DNA of 49,844 nt from Chitinophagaceae bacterium (lineage in GTDB: Bacteria > Bacteroidota > Bacteroidia > Chitinophagales > Chitinophagaceae): the NCBI GenBank assembly GCA_027486835.1, contig JAIXOJ010000161.1, positions 1 through 49,844 of the forward strand. Reading direction: 5' to 3'. The first letter of the stretch is position 1. Every line of letters begins with the position of its first letter. The notes under the pieces were generated by a model. The model made no database searches. It was given only the letters and a program-made list of their open reading frames with translations, and was not told where the DNA came from. Position numbers and translations under genes: made by a program. Below, in pieces: positions 18,063 to 26,391 of the stretch.

Positions 18063-18075
18063 ATTTCGTAAACCC

Positions 18076-18109
18076 AAAAAAAGGGACATTCTATACAAAT
18101 GCCCCTTTT
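18076..18109 (-). terminator. Rho-independent terminator of the NmrA-SDR operon
   Basis: On the minus strand AAGGGGCATT pairs with AATGTCCCTT (one G-U pair) around a 7-nt loop, followed by a T-run. It lies 24 bp after the SDR stop. Confidence 0.8.
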
Positions 18110-18132
18110 CTATCTCTTATTTTAAACCGTAA

Positions 18133-18870
18133 TTACCAGGGGAGTTCTTGGCCTAAGTGTAGGAACTTTCCTGTAGGCCCATCAGCAGGTAATAAAGCAA
18201 GTGCCACTGAGGTTTTAGCCCCATCTTCCACAGACATTGGTGCCGCTTCGGTACCTAATTCAGTTTTCACCCATCCTGGGTGTGCGGAATTCACTTTTAC
18301 GTTTGTACCAGCTAGTGACGCTGCCAAATGAATTGTATAAGCATTAAGAGCAGTTTTGGAACTGTTATAGCCAAATAGTTTTGAACCATAAATAGGGGAA
18401 CCTTCCGTGCTATGCAAGGTTAGTGAACCTAAAATGCTACTTAGATTTACAATTCGGCCCGCCACGCTTTTTTGTATCAGCGGCAAAAATTTGTTGGTCA
18501 GCTTTACAATGCTAAAAAAATTTGTTTCGAATGTTTGGTGCAAATCGTCATCAGTTATTGAAGGAGCAGTATTAATCGCCCAATCTTCACTTTCAATTTG
18601 GATACCCGCATTATTTACTAGAATATCTAGTTTGCCATATTTATCAGCGATAAAGTCGTACGCAGATTCTACGGATTCATGACTATTCACGTCTAGGTGA
18701 AGAAATACTACCCCTAAACCTTCATTTTGTAAAGCTGTAACTGCCTCAATTCCTTTTTTTTCATCTCTGGATGTGGCAATTACTGTAATACCTTCTTTTG
18801 CCAACTGCTTGGCGGTTTCAAACCCGATTCCTTTATTGGCACCGGTTACTAATGCTACTTTTTTACTCAT
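18133..18870 (-). CDS. SDR-family NAD(P)-dependent oxidoreductase, carbonyl-reductase-like
   Basis: The protein has 245 residues, a classical SDR. It has the cofactor motif TGANKGIG near the N-terminus, the NNAG motif, the catalytic Ser in GRIVNLSS and the Tyr/Lys pair in YNSSK. The PGWVKTELG segment and the insertion carrying TAPSITDDDLHQTF resemble plant-type and bacterial carbonyl reductases that act on small aldehydes or ketones with NADPH; the substrate is unknown. It is the second gene after the NmrA-like gene (64-bp gap) and both probably answer to the MarR regulator upstream. Confidence 0.9.
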   Translation of the reverse strand: MSKKVALVTGANKGIGFETAKQLAKEGITVIATSRDEKKGIEAVTALQNEGLGVVFLHLDVNSHESVESAYDFIADKYGKLDILVNNAGIQIESEDWAINTAPSITDDDLHQTFETNFFSIVKLTNKFLPLIQKSVAGRIVNLSSILGSLTLHSTEGSPIYGSKLFGYNSSKTALNAYTIHLAASLAGTNVKVNSAHPGWVKTELGTEAAPMSVEDGAKTSVALALLPADGPTGKFLHLGQELPW

Positions 18871-18934
18871 GATTATATGTGTTATGATGATAATTAATTA
18901 ATGATAACGTAATGGCATAAAGCCTTTTTTGATT

Positions 18935-19822
18935 TTATTGATGATAAGCTGCTGCAAAATCTTGGGCAAATGCCGCTAATTTTTGACTTCCTAAAATGGG
19001 TTTATGCTTGAAATAGTCTTCTTGCAATCCTCCTTCTCTGATGGCTTTACCTAATTGAACGTACCCTTTGGCTATTTCCTCAGAAAATCCTGCCCCAATA
19101 GCGCCTTGTAAACTTTGTTCGTCAGTAAATACTACCCATGGTGTGTTTGGCTGATTAATAGCTTTTCCTAATTCAGTAGCTATTTCCGTGGTAGTTTTTT
19201 CGTCACTAGCAATATATTGTATAGTAATTCCAGAAAAGGATAATGCTAAAAGATTTTCAGCTACCACTTTGGCAATATCCTCGGTATCTACTAATACCAG
19301 AGGCTCTGTTTCGCTACCATAATTTGCACCGAAAATATGGGCATTCTTTACTAGCCCAATTTGCCCATAAAGGTTATACATGAAAAAAGATGGCCGAAGG
19401 ATTTTGACATCTACGTCCGTCAAAGTTTCCAACTGAACTTCCAAATAAGCAAGTCCATCTATTGGCCCTGCACCTTCTCTTAAATGAGCGCCAATGCTGC
19501 TTAATTGTACTACATATTTTATGGCATTTTCTTTTACTGCAGCAGCATAATTGTCTGCTACATTTTGTTGATAAGCCAACCAATTCGTTGTTTTCCAATT
19601 TGGTGGTATCATTAAATACACCGCATCTGCACCACTAAAAGCACTAACAATAAATGCACGGTCTTCTACTGAACCAACCAATGCTTTTGCCCCTAATGCA
19701 GCAATTTCTTCTACTCGGTCTTGATTACTTGTGATCACCGATACTTGATGTCCTGCTTTTACCAAAGCGGTAACAACTGGTTTGCTAATGTGGCCGATGG
19801 AGCCCGTAATTACATAATTCAT
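18935..19822 (-). CDS. NmrA-like NAD(P)-binding protein
   Basis: The protein has 295 residues. The N-terminus MNYVITGSIGHISKPVVTAL carries a GxxGxxxxP variant of the Rossmann nucleotide-binding loop. KYVVQLSSIGAH and ILRPSFFMYNLYG are typical of atypical SDRs of the NmrA/QOR2 group. These proteins sense or use NAD(P)(H); several act as quinone or other small-molecule reductases. The gene lies between MarR and SDR genes on the same strand and has a palindromic operator-like site directly upstream, so redox or electrophile-stress control is plausible. Confidence 0.88.
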   Translation of the reverse strand: MNYVITGSIGHISKPVVTALVKAGHQVSVITSNQDRVEEIAALGAKALVGSVEDRAFIVSAFSGADAVYLMIPPNWKTTNWLAYQQNVADNYAAAVKENAIKYVVQLSSIGAHLREGAGPIDGLAYLEVQLETLTDVDVKILRPSFFMYNLYGQIGLVKNAHIFGANYGSETEPLVLVDTEDIAKVVAENLLALSFSGITIQYIASDEKTTTEIATELGKAINQPNTPWVVFTDEQSLQGAIGAGFSEEIAKGYVQLGKAIREGGLQEDYFKHKPILGSQKLAAFAQDFAAAYHQ

Positions 19823-19885
19823 CTTTGTTTTTATTTTTAGTTAAGAAATAATTTGTACTAGTAAAGTTTTAGTTGGGAGATTTAT

Positions 19886-19901
19886 GTTTGTATATACAAC
19901 T
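19886..19901. promoter_or_regulatory. probable MarR operator upstream of the NmrA-SDR operon
   Basis: TTGTATATACAA (19888-19899) is a perfect 12-bp palindrome within GTTTGTATATACAACT. A nearly identical site lies in front of the MarR gene itself (20373-20387). Two matching sites in exactly the two upstream regions of this cluster point to one shared regulator. Confidence 0.65.
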
Positions 19902-19916
19902 GTAAGGGTAAAAAAA

Positions 19917-20345
19917 TTAGCCGTCTAATTGGTCGGCTAATTGGCACATGCTTCGCACCATTTTTTCTCTTTCCTCGTTATTCAAAAAACCGCAAGTGCT
20001 GTTTTGAAAATGATTTAAACAATCAGTTAGTAACGGCAGTAAAGCTTCTGCCTCGGAGGAAGGATACACGTTGGTTGTTTTCCCTTCGGTAATTCTAACC
20101 ACCATTTTTTTCTCTTCCAGTTTTTCAATTAATCGAGTAATTGTACTTGGACTCAACTGTAAGTGGTTAGCAATACATCCTGGTTGAAGCCCTGGTTCTT
20201 CTAACACCATTAGAAGTAAATAAGCATGGCTGGGTGATAGATTGGCAGGTTTCCAACTTTCAATAGCCAACCGCTCTACTTTTCGGGCTAAAGCATTCGC
20301 AGCGAAATAGATGCAGCGGCTATATTTACTATCAGTTGTTTTCAT
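19917..20345 (-). CDS. MarR-family transcriptional regulator
   Basis: The protein has 142 residues with the winged-helix pattern of MarR: helices with LSPSHAYLLLMVLEEPGLQP, recognition helix LSPSTITRLIEKLEEKKMV and wing VRITEGKTTNVYP, followed by the C-terminal dimerisation helix. Several cysteines are present, which could allow thiol-based sensing, but none can be assigned as the sensor. It probably represses itself and the downstream NmrA-SDR genes through the TTGTAnnTACAA palindromes in front of both units. A ligand is not predictable. Confidence 0.9.
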   Translation of the reverse strand: MKTTDSKYSRCIYFAANALARKVERLAIESWKPANLSPSHAYLLLMVLEEPGLQPGCIANHLQLSPSTITRLIEKLEEKKMVVRITEGKTTNVYPSSEAEALLPLLTDCLNHFQNSTCGFLNNEEREKMVRSMCQLADQLDG

Positions 20346-20372
20346 TTAGCTTGCAAATATATAGGGAGTTCA

Positions 20373-20387
20373 TTTGTATGTACAACT
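20373..20387. promoter_or_regulatory. probable MarR autoregulatory operator
   Basis: TTGTATGTACAA at 20374-20385 differs by one base from the perfect palindrome in front of the NmrA gene and keeps both TTGTA/TACAA arms. It lies 28 bp upstream of the MarR start. A weaker half-site (TTGTAC) follows at 20434-20439. Confidence 0.62.
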
Positions 20388-20660
20388 ATTTTTCTGGAAA
20401 TCGATTTTGATTAAGTTGATTTAAACCATCCATTTGTACCTATAAATGCAACTAATAACCCACCATTATTTTGGATGTTAGCGTTCAAAAATCCACTGAA
20501 TTAGCCTTTGTTTTTGTCTTTTTTTATGGATAACTAAAGCTTTCAACTTATTTAGTAACCCGTTAATCTGTAGCCATAAAAGGGAATAAAGGGCATATTT
20601 GCGTTTTTAAGCACCAACATTTCCGAAAGGGATGTGCTACAATAATAACCCAACGCTATA
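20388..20660. other. divergent promoter region, marR / amidophosphoribosyltransferase
   Basis: AT-rich with no reading frame. It must contain the amidophosphoribosyltransferase promoter; no purine riboswitch or PurR-like box could be recognised. Confidence 0.45.
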
Positions 20661-22508
20661 ATGAGTGACGCTATCAAACATGAATGTGGTCTGGCATTTA
20701 TCCGGTTAAGAAAACCATTTTCCTATTATTTACAAGAACACGGCACAGTGATGTACGGTCTCAACAAGTTGTACCTGCTGATGGAAAAGCAGCACAATCG
20801 TGGGCAAGATGGGGCTGGTATAGCTACGGTTAAGCTGAATGTAGAAGCAGGCTATCCATTTTTATCGAGGCTAAGGAGCAATGCGCAACAACCCATAGTG
20901 GACATTTTTAGTAAAGTAAATGCGGAAGTCCAAGAGTTGATAAAGTACCAACCCCAAATAACCAAACATCCCGGCTTAATGAAAGGCCATGTTTCTTTTT
21001 TAGGGGAGTTGTTGTTAGGTCACCTCAGGTATGGAACGCAGGGTAGAAACAGTGTAGATTTTTGCCATCCTTTTATAAAACGGGAAACGGAATCTGGAAC
21101 GAACTTAGCACTTGCAGGTAATTTCAACTTGGTAAATACAGATGACTTGTATGATTTTCTAGCCATGCAACCTGGTGAATTTCAAAAGCAAAGTGATTTA
21201 GCAGCCATGATAGAAGTGATTCACCATTTTCTTACTATAGAAGACAAAGTGAATCCAAATGCGGCTGATTTGGAGCGGGTTTTGGCTCAGGCAGTTCCAC
21301 TTTTTGATGGCGGGTTTACCATTGGGGGATTAGTGGGTAATGGTCATAGTTTTGTAATGAGAGATGCTCATGGTATTAGGCCAGCATATTATTATATAGA
21401 TGACGAAGTAATTGTAGCAGCAAGCGAACGGGCTTCTATCCGCACCACATTTAATGTGGGAGAAAATGAAGTGGAAGAATTGATGCCGGGTAATGCACTT
21501 ATTGTTGATAACGAGGGAAATTATGTGGTAAAACAAGTTGTTCCTGCTAAAGAAAGGAGGGCATGCAGCTTTGAGCGCATTTATTTTAGCCGAGGGAGCG
21601 ATGAAAAAATTTACAGGGAGCGTATTGCACTGGGGTATCATCTTAGCAAAACAGTGCTTGACCGTATCCAATATGATCTAAAAAATGCTATTTTCTCTTA
21701 TATACCCAACACTGCCGAAGTAGCTTTTTATGGTTTGGTAAAAGGAATGGAAGATTATCTCAACCAAATAAAAGTAAAACGTATCCTAAGCTGGGGCAAT
21801 GACATTACCGAAGAGAAATTGCAGGAAATGATTACCCGAAAAATTAGACAAGAAAAAATTGCCATTAAAGACGTCAAGATTAGAACATTTATAACCCAAG
21901 ACGATAGCAGAAACGAAATGGTGCAACACGTTTATGACGTGACCTACGGCACCGTTAGAAACCATCAAGACACCCTGATTGTGATAGATGACAGTATTGT
22001 GCGTGGAACCACTTTAAAGGAAAGTATTGTACGTATGTTGGCGAGGCTTAAGCCTAAGAAAATCATAGTGGTCTCTTCGGCACCTCAAATTCGTTATCCC
22101 GATTGTTATGGTATAGATATGAGCAAAATGGGCGACTTTATTGCATTTAGGGCTGCAATTGAGCTATTGCAAGAAAGGGATATGGAGCATATTCTTGATA
22201 CCGTGAAAGAGCGAATTTTGGCCTTAAAGGCTGCTGGAGAACTCCATACAGAAAACGTAGTTCGCAAAGTGTACAAGCCATTTACTACCGAAGAAATCTC
22301 CCAAAAAATTGCCCAAATGATTACCCCCTCAGACATTACATTTCCTGTGGAAGTAATCTATCAAACCATTGAAGATTTGCACGACAGTTGCCCTACCAAC
22401 ACGGGTGATTGGTACTTCACTGGAAACTACCCCACGCCAGGGGGAAACAGGGTTTGTAACCAAGCGTTTTTAAATTATATGGACGGTAAAAATGTTAGAG
22501 GGTATTGA
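20661..22508 (+). CDS. purF: amidophosphoribosyltransferase, long Bacteroidota type
   Basis: The protein has 615 residues. The N-terminal Ntn glutaminase domain has the nucleophile Cys9 in HECGLAF, reached only after loss of a short propeptide, then QHNRGQDGAGIAT, LLLGHLRYGTQG and LALAGNFNLVN. The C-terminal phosphoribosyltransferase domain has the PRPP loop VIDDSIVRGTT (about 440-450). It makes phosphoribosylamine from PRPP and glutamine, the first step of purine synthesis. It is about 100 residues longer than E. coli PurF, with an insertion after Cys9 and a long C-terminus. Bacteroidota often have two PurF-like genes, so this could be the paralogue rather than the main enzyme. It stands alone. 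Confidence 0.85.
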   Translation: MSDAIKHECGLAFIRLRKPFSYYLQEHGTVMYGLNKLYLLMEKQHNRGQDGAGIATVKLNVEAGYPFLSRLRSNAQQPIVDIFSKVNAEVQELIKYQPQITKHPGLMKGHVSFLGELLLGHLRYGTQGRNSVDFCHPFIKRETESGTNLALAGNFNLVNTDDLYDFLAMQPGEFQKQSDLAAMIEVIHHFLTIEDKVNPNAADLERVLAQAVPLFDGGFTIGGLVGNGHSFVMRDAHGIRPAYYYIDDEVIVAASERASIRTTFNVGENEVEELMPGNALIVDNEGNYVVKQVVPAKERRACSFERIYFSRGSDEKIYRERIALGYHLSKTVLDRIQYDLKNAIFSYIPNTAEVAFYGLVKGMEDYLNQIKVKRILSWGNDITEEKLQEMITRKIRQEKIAIKDVKIRTFITQDDSRNEMVQHVYDVTYGTVRNHQDTLIVIDDSIVRGTTLKESIVRMLARLKPKKIIVVSSAPQIRYPDCYGIDMSKMGDFIAFRAAIELLQERDMEHILDTVKERILALKAAGELHTENVVRKVYKPFTTEEISQKIAQMITPSDITFPVEVIYQTIEDLHDSCPTNTGDWYFTGNYPTPGGNRVCNQAFLNYMDGKNVRGY

Positions 22509-22597
22509 TAATTTGGTCGGTTTTTAAAAGCATACTCATTAGCACAGTAACCTAAACTGATGCTGCCGTTTTCCTCAATTGAGTAATTCAATCTAGA

Positions 22598-22681
22598 GCA
22601 TAAAAGTTTTTCGTTTTGCCCCTCGCCTTCGGAGAGGGGTTGGGGTGAGGTTTAGCTAATAACTGCGGAAAACTTTTATGC
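22598..22681. repeat. 84-bp REP-like element with 16-bp terminal inverted repeats
   Basis: The ends GCATAAAAGTTTTTCG and CGGAAAACTTTTATGC are inverted repeats with one mismatch. The centre holds a CCCCTC...GAGGGG hairpin followed by TTGGGGTGAGG, the pattern of a bacterial REP sequence seen in many genomes. The element lies in the 325-bp gap between the amidophosphoribosyltransferase and SixA-like genes. It may be a small non-autonomous mobile element. Confidence 0.65.
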
Positions 22682-22833
22682 ACCCATTCAATCCGGTAGT
22701 ATTGCGCTTACAACTACCTTGTTTTATTTTTTAACACCTGTACGAATTGTTGTACTTATTATTTTTGAGGCATATCGTTTATTTTCAAACAGATATGGGG
22801 CATAATTAATTGTAAAAAATAAATGTAGTGTAG

Positions 22834-23367
22834 ATGAAAAGGGTAATTCTAGTTCGCCATGCTAATAGTGAACAAATGAAATTTGGGCAAACTGATTTTG
22901 ATCGTGTACTCAGTACAAATGGTCAGCATGAAGCCAAACAAATGGCTATGCGGTTTGTGAAAACTAAAATTGAAATAGATGCTTTTGTGGTGAGTGCTGC
23001 CAAAAGAGCCCAAGAAACAGCAGCTTGGTTTTTAAATTGCTACAGCAAAGCAGATATGGATGTAAAAGAGGTTTTTGTGTCCCAAGCACTCTACCTCGCC
23101 GAGCCAGAGGCTTTTTACGACACCATAGCCACTACAAGCGACGAACTAGACACCATAGCCATTTTTGCACACAATCCTGGCATCTTAGATTTTGCTAACG
23201 AACAAGCTGACATATTACTAGAAGCCATGCCCACTTGTGGCATTGTAGCTTTTAACATAGACATACAACATTGGGTAGATTTTAGAACTGCCAAAAAAGA
23301 ATTTTGGTTTTTTACCCATCCCAAAGGACCAAAGCGTTTTTTAAAGTTTAGTCCCTTTGAGGAGTAA
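22834..23367 (+). CDS. sixA: SixA-like phosphohistidine phosphatase (histidine phosphatase family)
   Basis: The protein has 177 residues. The phosphoacceptor motif LVRHANS near the N-terminus and the second catalytic His in IFAHNPG mark the histidine phosphatase superfamily, and the short length with SAAKRAQETA (instead of a full SSPLxRAxQTA) fits the SixA branch. SixA removes phosphate from His-phosphorylated proteins such as phosphotransfer domains; other small-molecule activity cannot be excluded. It is a single gene, followed by a tandem-repeat array. Confidence 0.85.
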   Translation: MKRVILVRHANSEQMKFGQTDFDRVLSTNGQHEAKQMAMRFVKTKIEIDAFVVSAAKRAQETAAWFLNCYSKADMDVKEVFVSQALYLAEPEAFYDTIATTSDELDTIAIFAHNPGILDFANEQADILLEAMPTCGIVAFNIDIQHWVDFRTAKKEFWFFTHPKGPKRFLKFSPFEE

Positions 23368-23481
23368 AGCTTAGGGAGAAATACTAGGCAAGGAATGTAT
23401 TTTTTGATTGGGGGGAAATGGTGAAAGAACGCTGATGGTTGCAATCTCTCTTACTAAGTGTACTCTTTTTTTGGCTTGACG

Positions 23482-23790
23482 GATAGCCTCCAGGGTGGTA
23501 CGGGATAGGCTCAGAGCCTATCCCGATAGCCTCCAAGGTGGTACGGATAGCCTCAGAGCCTATATCGATAGCTTCCAAGGTGGTACGGATAGGCTCAGAG
23601 GCTATACTAATAGCCTCCAAGGTGGTACGGATAGGCTCAGAGGCTATATCGATAGCCTCCAAGGTGGTACGGATAGGCTCAGAGGCTATACCGATAGCCT
23701 CCAAGGTGGTACGGATAGCCTCAAAGCCTATACCGATAGCCTCCAAGGTGGTACGGATAGGCTCAAAACCTATATGGATAAGCTCAAAAC
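23482..23790. repeat. tandem array, 42-bp unit, seven copies
   Basis: Unit core GATAGCCTCCAAGGTGGTAC followed by GGATAGGCTCAGAGGCTATA. The first copy is two bases longer, later ones hold a 42-bp period. Copies 3-5 and their junctions form GGCTAT-N4-ATAGCC stem-loops with constant arms and variable loops (ACTA, ATCG, ACCG). The first copy also has an 11-bp perfect inverted repeat around GGGATAGGCTC. Because 42 is a multiple of three, long open frames appear on both strands; these are by-products, not genes. Confidence 0.88.
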
Positions 23791-23941
23791 CATTAAAACC
23801 TGCGTAGTAATACACTAACTATTTCTTGCGAAAACTTTAATTCCGTATGAAAATAGCATCCTTATAACAATTTTAAGATTTTGTTATAAGGATGATTAAA
23901 TCCACATACTATTTTGGTGCCTCACTAAAAAAAAGAATACC

Positions 23942-24426
23942 ATGAGTAACTTGATAACCACCAAATTTACTGCATCAGACTATGTTGCAATGGATGCCAG
24001 TTTAACAAATCTTGAAACAACCGTGAAAAATAAAACGGTTAGTTTAACGCCAGAAGAAAGAATGACTATTGGAAAAATAGGGGATCATTATGGCGTAGCA
24101 GTTGAAGAAGTAAACGATGCCCTCACCACCAACCCATCTTTTGCACCCGACCCAGAAACATTTGTAGTAGCTGATTTTAGAAGCGACCGTGATGCAGCAA
24201 AAGCATTGCGATTGCGCATAGTGAGAATGGAGAATATCTTACAACAATTAAAGATACTGAAGCCCTTCACAATGCAGATTTATACAGTGATTTGATTGTT
24301 TTTTATGGACACATTCAAGTCCAAGCAAAAAACAATAAGCCAGGCGCTAGAACCATTTTTGCTAGTTTATCTCGCTTCTTCAAACGTAGAAGAAAGAGTA
24401 CCACTGATACCCCGCCAGCTTTATAA
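23942..24426 (+). pseudogene. Bacteroidota-specific hypothetical protein gene with a frameshift
   Basis: The first frame gives MSNLITTKFTASDYVAMDAS ... TLTPEERMTIGKIGDHYG-type sequence and, after MENILQQL, runs into unrelated residues and a stop at 24295. The neighbouring frame then continues naturally as KDTEALHNADLYSDLIVFYG and QVQAKNNKPGARTIFASL to a Lys/Arg-rich end and TAA at 24426. Joined, the product would be about 160 residues, the usual length of a common Bacteroidota family of unknown function in which the VQAKNNKPGAKTIYxxL type of motif is recognisable from memory. The shift falls at about 24236-24250; no slippery heptamer is seen. It may be a real mutation or a sequencing error. 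Confidence 0.75.
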
Positions 24427-24448
24427 TATAATTACCTCCCATTGTTCA

Positions 24449-24484
24449 TAAGCCCAACCATATTTCTCGGTTGGGCTTTTTTTA
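24449..24484 (+). terminator. Rho-independent terminator
   Basis: Stem AGCCCAACC / GGTTGGGCT with a 9-nt loop and a long T-run, just after the extended end of the frameshifted gene. Its position supports the longer reading frame as the original gene. Confidence 0.88.
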
Positions 24485-24748
24485 TTTTGCAGCATACTCA
24501 AAACCGATGGCAAGAAATAGGAGTAAAGGGTTAGTGTATGTAATGCCCACCTCATGTTTCCATACAAAACATTCAATAGACAATTCTAGGTTTTACGCAC
24601 AATATCTGCCATTGACTCAGGTTGTATTACCCGTACGTAGGCAACTAATCTGAATGATAATTTTCAAAATTTTTTCCTTTCTTTTTAACTACGACATGGA
24701 TTGGCAGAGTAGGGGTGTTGTTTTGCGGGATAAATAAAAGGAAAGGGT
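24485..24748. other. intergenic region before AAA ATPase
   Basis: No coding character is visible; it probably carries the promoter of the ATPase gene. Confidence 0.4.
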
Positions 24749-25882
24749 ATGGAAGTTACAATGGAACAATTGAATTTGCTGCAAAAGAACGAATCTACAT
24801 TTGTAAAAACAAGTGGAATGGCAAGCTTGGGGGATGTGTTTAAAGAAAGGCACTGCAGAAACTACTTGAATGAATTTCACCTTTACTTAGCACATTTCAA
24901 CATAATACCAAATTTCATTAACGCGGAAAATATAAACTGTAGAAAAGCCATCCCTTGGTTCATTGAACAGTACAAAAGTGAAATAAAAGATTGCCACTAT
25001 GATAAAATTCATTTGAATTCACGCAAAAAAGAAGCGGAGATAGATGATATTTTTTTCATCATGGACGAGGATTTACTTGTTGATTTTGATACTAACCAAG
25101 ATAAAGTAAGGTTTCTATTCAGGCACACCACTACTAGCAAGATTGAGGGAATAATGGCAGGGATAAAGAAATTTACCATGAAAAAAAGAAATGTCCGTAA
25201 ACCAGAAATTTCCCTGCTGGTAAATAACAAAACTGGCTTAGATACAAAGTCGATGATGATAACAAAGACAAAGTTGAATATTGAGGATAACTACAATTCC
25301 AATTTTAAAGACATTCACAAAACGATAATAAAGAGGCTTTCCAAAAACAATGATAAAGGCTTAGTGTTACTACACGGAAAACCTGGCACAGGCAAAACTT
25401 CATACATACGCTACCTAATTGCCTCTCTTAAAAAGGAAGTGATTTTTTTGCCCCCAGACATGGCAAGTTCATTAACCAATCCCAACCTTTTGAGCGTTTT
25501 AATTGATAGGCCCAACAGCATTTTTGTAATTGAAGATGCCGAAAACATCGTGATAGATAGGGGGCGAAACGGCGCTTCACCAGTTTCTGCACTCTTGAAC
25601 ATATCAAATGGCTTGCTTTCAGACTGCCTCAATATCCAGATTATCTGCTCCTTTAATACAGATATTGCCAAGGTAGATAGTGCTTTGCTGCGCAAGGGAA
25701 GATTGATAGCCCAATATGAGTTTAAGGAATTAGACATTCCCAAAGCACAAGCCCTTTCTTACAGGTTGGGTTTTGAAACCATCATCACCCGTCCAATGAC
25801 ACTATCGGAAATATATAATCAGTACGAGCCGGACTTTTCATTGCAGAAACAAAGAAGGAGTATTGGGTTTAATGCAGGGTAA
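24749..25882 (+). CDS. AAA ATPase, BCS1-like
   Basis: The protein has 377 residues. The first 190 residues are unassigned and charged. The ATPase part has Walker A HGKPGTGKTSY, Walker B IFVIEDAENIV, sensor-1 IICSFNTD and an arginine-finger stretch DSALLRKGR, the order seen in BCS1/classic AAA proteins. There is no membrane segment. The family remodels or unfolds proteins; the substrate is unknown. It is the first gene of an AT-rich accessory cluster with a zinc-ribbon protein, two DUF262 proteins and a WYL regulator, so a defence role is possible but unproven. Start may alternatively be Met5. Confidence 0.82.
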   Translation: MEVTMEQLNLLQKNESTFVKTSGMASLGDVFKERHCRNYLNEFHLYLAHFNIIPNFINAENINCRKAIPWFIEQYKSEIKDCHYDKIHLNSRKKEAEIDDIFFIMDEDLLVDFDTNQDKVRFLFRHTTTSKIEGIMAGIKKFTMKKRNVRKPEISLLVNNKTGLDTKSMMITKTKLNIEDNYNSNFKDIHKTIIKRLSKNNDKGLVLLHGKPGTGKTSYIRYLIASLKKEVIFLPPDMASSLTNPNLLSVLIDRPNSIFVIEDAENIVIDRGRNGASPVSALLNISNGLLSDCLNIQIICSFNTDIAKVDSALLRKGRLIAQYEFKELDIPKAQALSYRLGFETIITRPMTLSEIYNQYEPDFSLQKQRRSIGFNAG

Positions 25883-25987
25883 ATCAATAGGAAAATGAAT
25901 TTTTTTTAACTAAGACAGGGTTTGGCATGGTTGACTTTTAGTTTTGCTGGCGATATAAAAAAATATTCATCACTTTAAACAAAAACA

Positions 25988-26239
25988 ATGAGTAAAGTTC
26001 AATCTAAGTACTGTGGTACAGTTTCTTCTAGTGTCTCAACTTTAACTAGCATGTCATGTAACAGACATCCTAATGGCCCAAGCAAGGGTAAGCATGTTTT
26101 GTATGAAGGAAGCGAAAAGCCCAAATACACTTGTAAGTATTGTGGCACCACATCTTCAAGTATTTCAAGCTTAACGAACATGTCTTGTAACCGTCACCCG
26201 AATGGAGCTAGTAAAGGGAAGCATGAGCCTGCATTGTAG
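25988..26239 (+). CDS. small duplicated zinc-ribbon protein
   Basis: The protein has 83 residues consisting of two copies of a 32-residue module: CKYCGTTSSSISSLTNMSCN, then RHPNGASKGKH. The second copy has CxxC plus a downstream Cys and two His, a plausible zinc site. In the first copy the first Cys is replaced by Ser (QSKYCG), so zinc binding there is likely impaired. The module is known from memory as a short Bacteroidota protein of unknown function. The gene ends just before a strong terminator. It lies 105 bp after the AAA ATPase and may share its transcript. Confidence 0.75.
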   Translation: MSKVQSKYCGTVSSSVSTLTSMSCNRHPNGPSKGKHVLYEGSEKPKYTCKYCGTTSSSISSLTNMSCNRHPNGASKGKHEPAL

Positions 26240-26246
26240 GGCGTTA

Positions 26247-26288
26247 GCACCTCCTTTAAGAGTGATTACTTTTGGGAGGTGCTTTTTT
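26247..26288 (+). terminator. Rho-independent terminator
   Basis: Stem GCACCTCC / GGAGGTGC with a 20-nt loop and a following T-run. It separates the ATPase/zinc-ribbon genes from the DUF262 operon. Confidence 0.8.
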
Positions 26289-26391
26289 ATGTGATTATTT
26301 ATAAATTTTATGAAAAAATTTTAACGATTTGGGGTTAAGGTGTAATATTGTTCCGTATAAAAAAAGATTGACAAAATCAAATAATTAGCGT

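Noticed and set aside
23384-23818. Long open frames on both strands across the 42-bp array
   Set aside because: They result from a unit length divisible by three without stop codons. Several frames are open at once and none has signal, domain or good start context.
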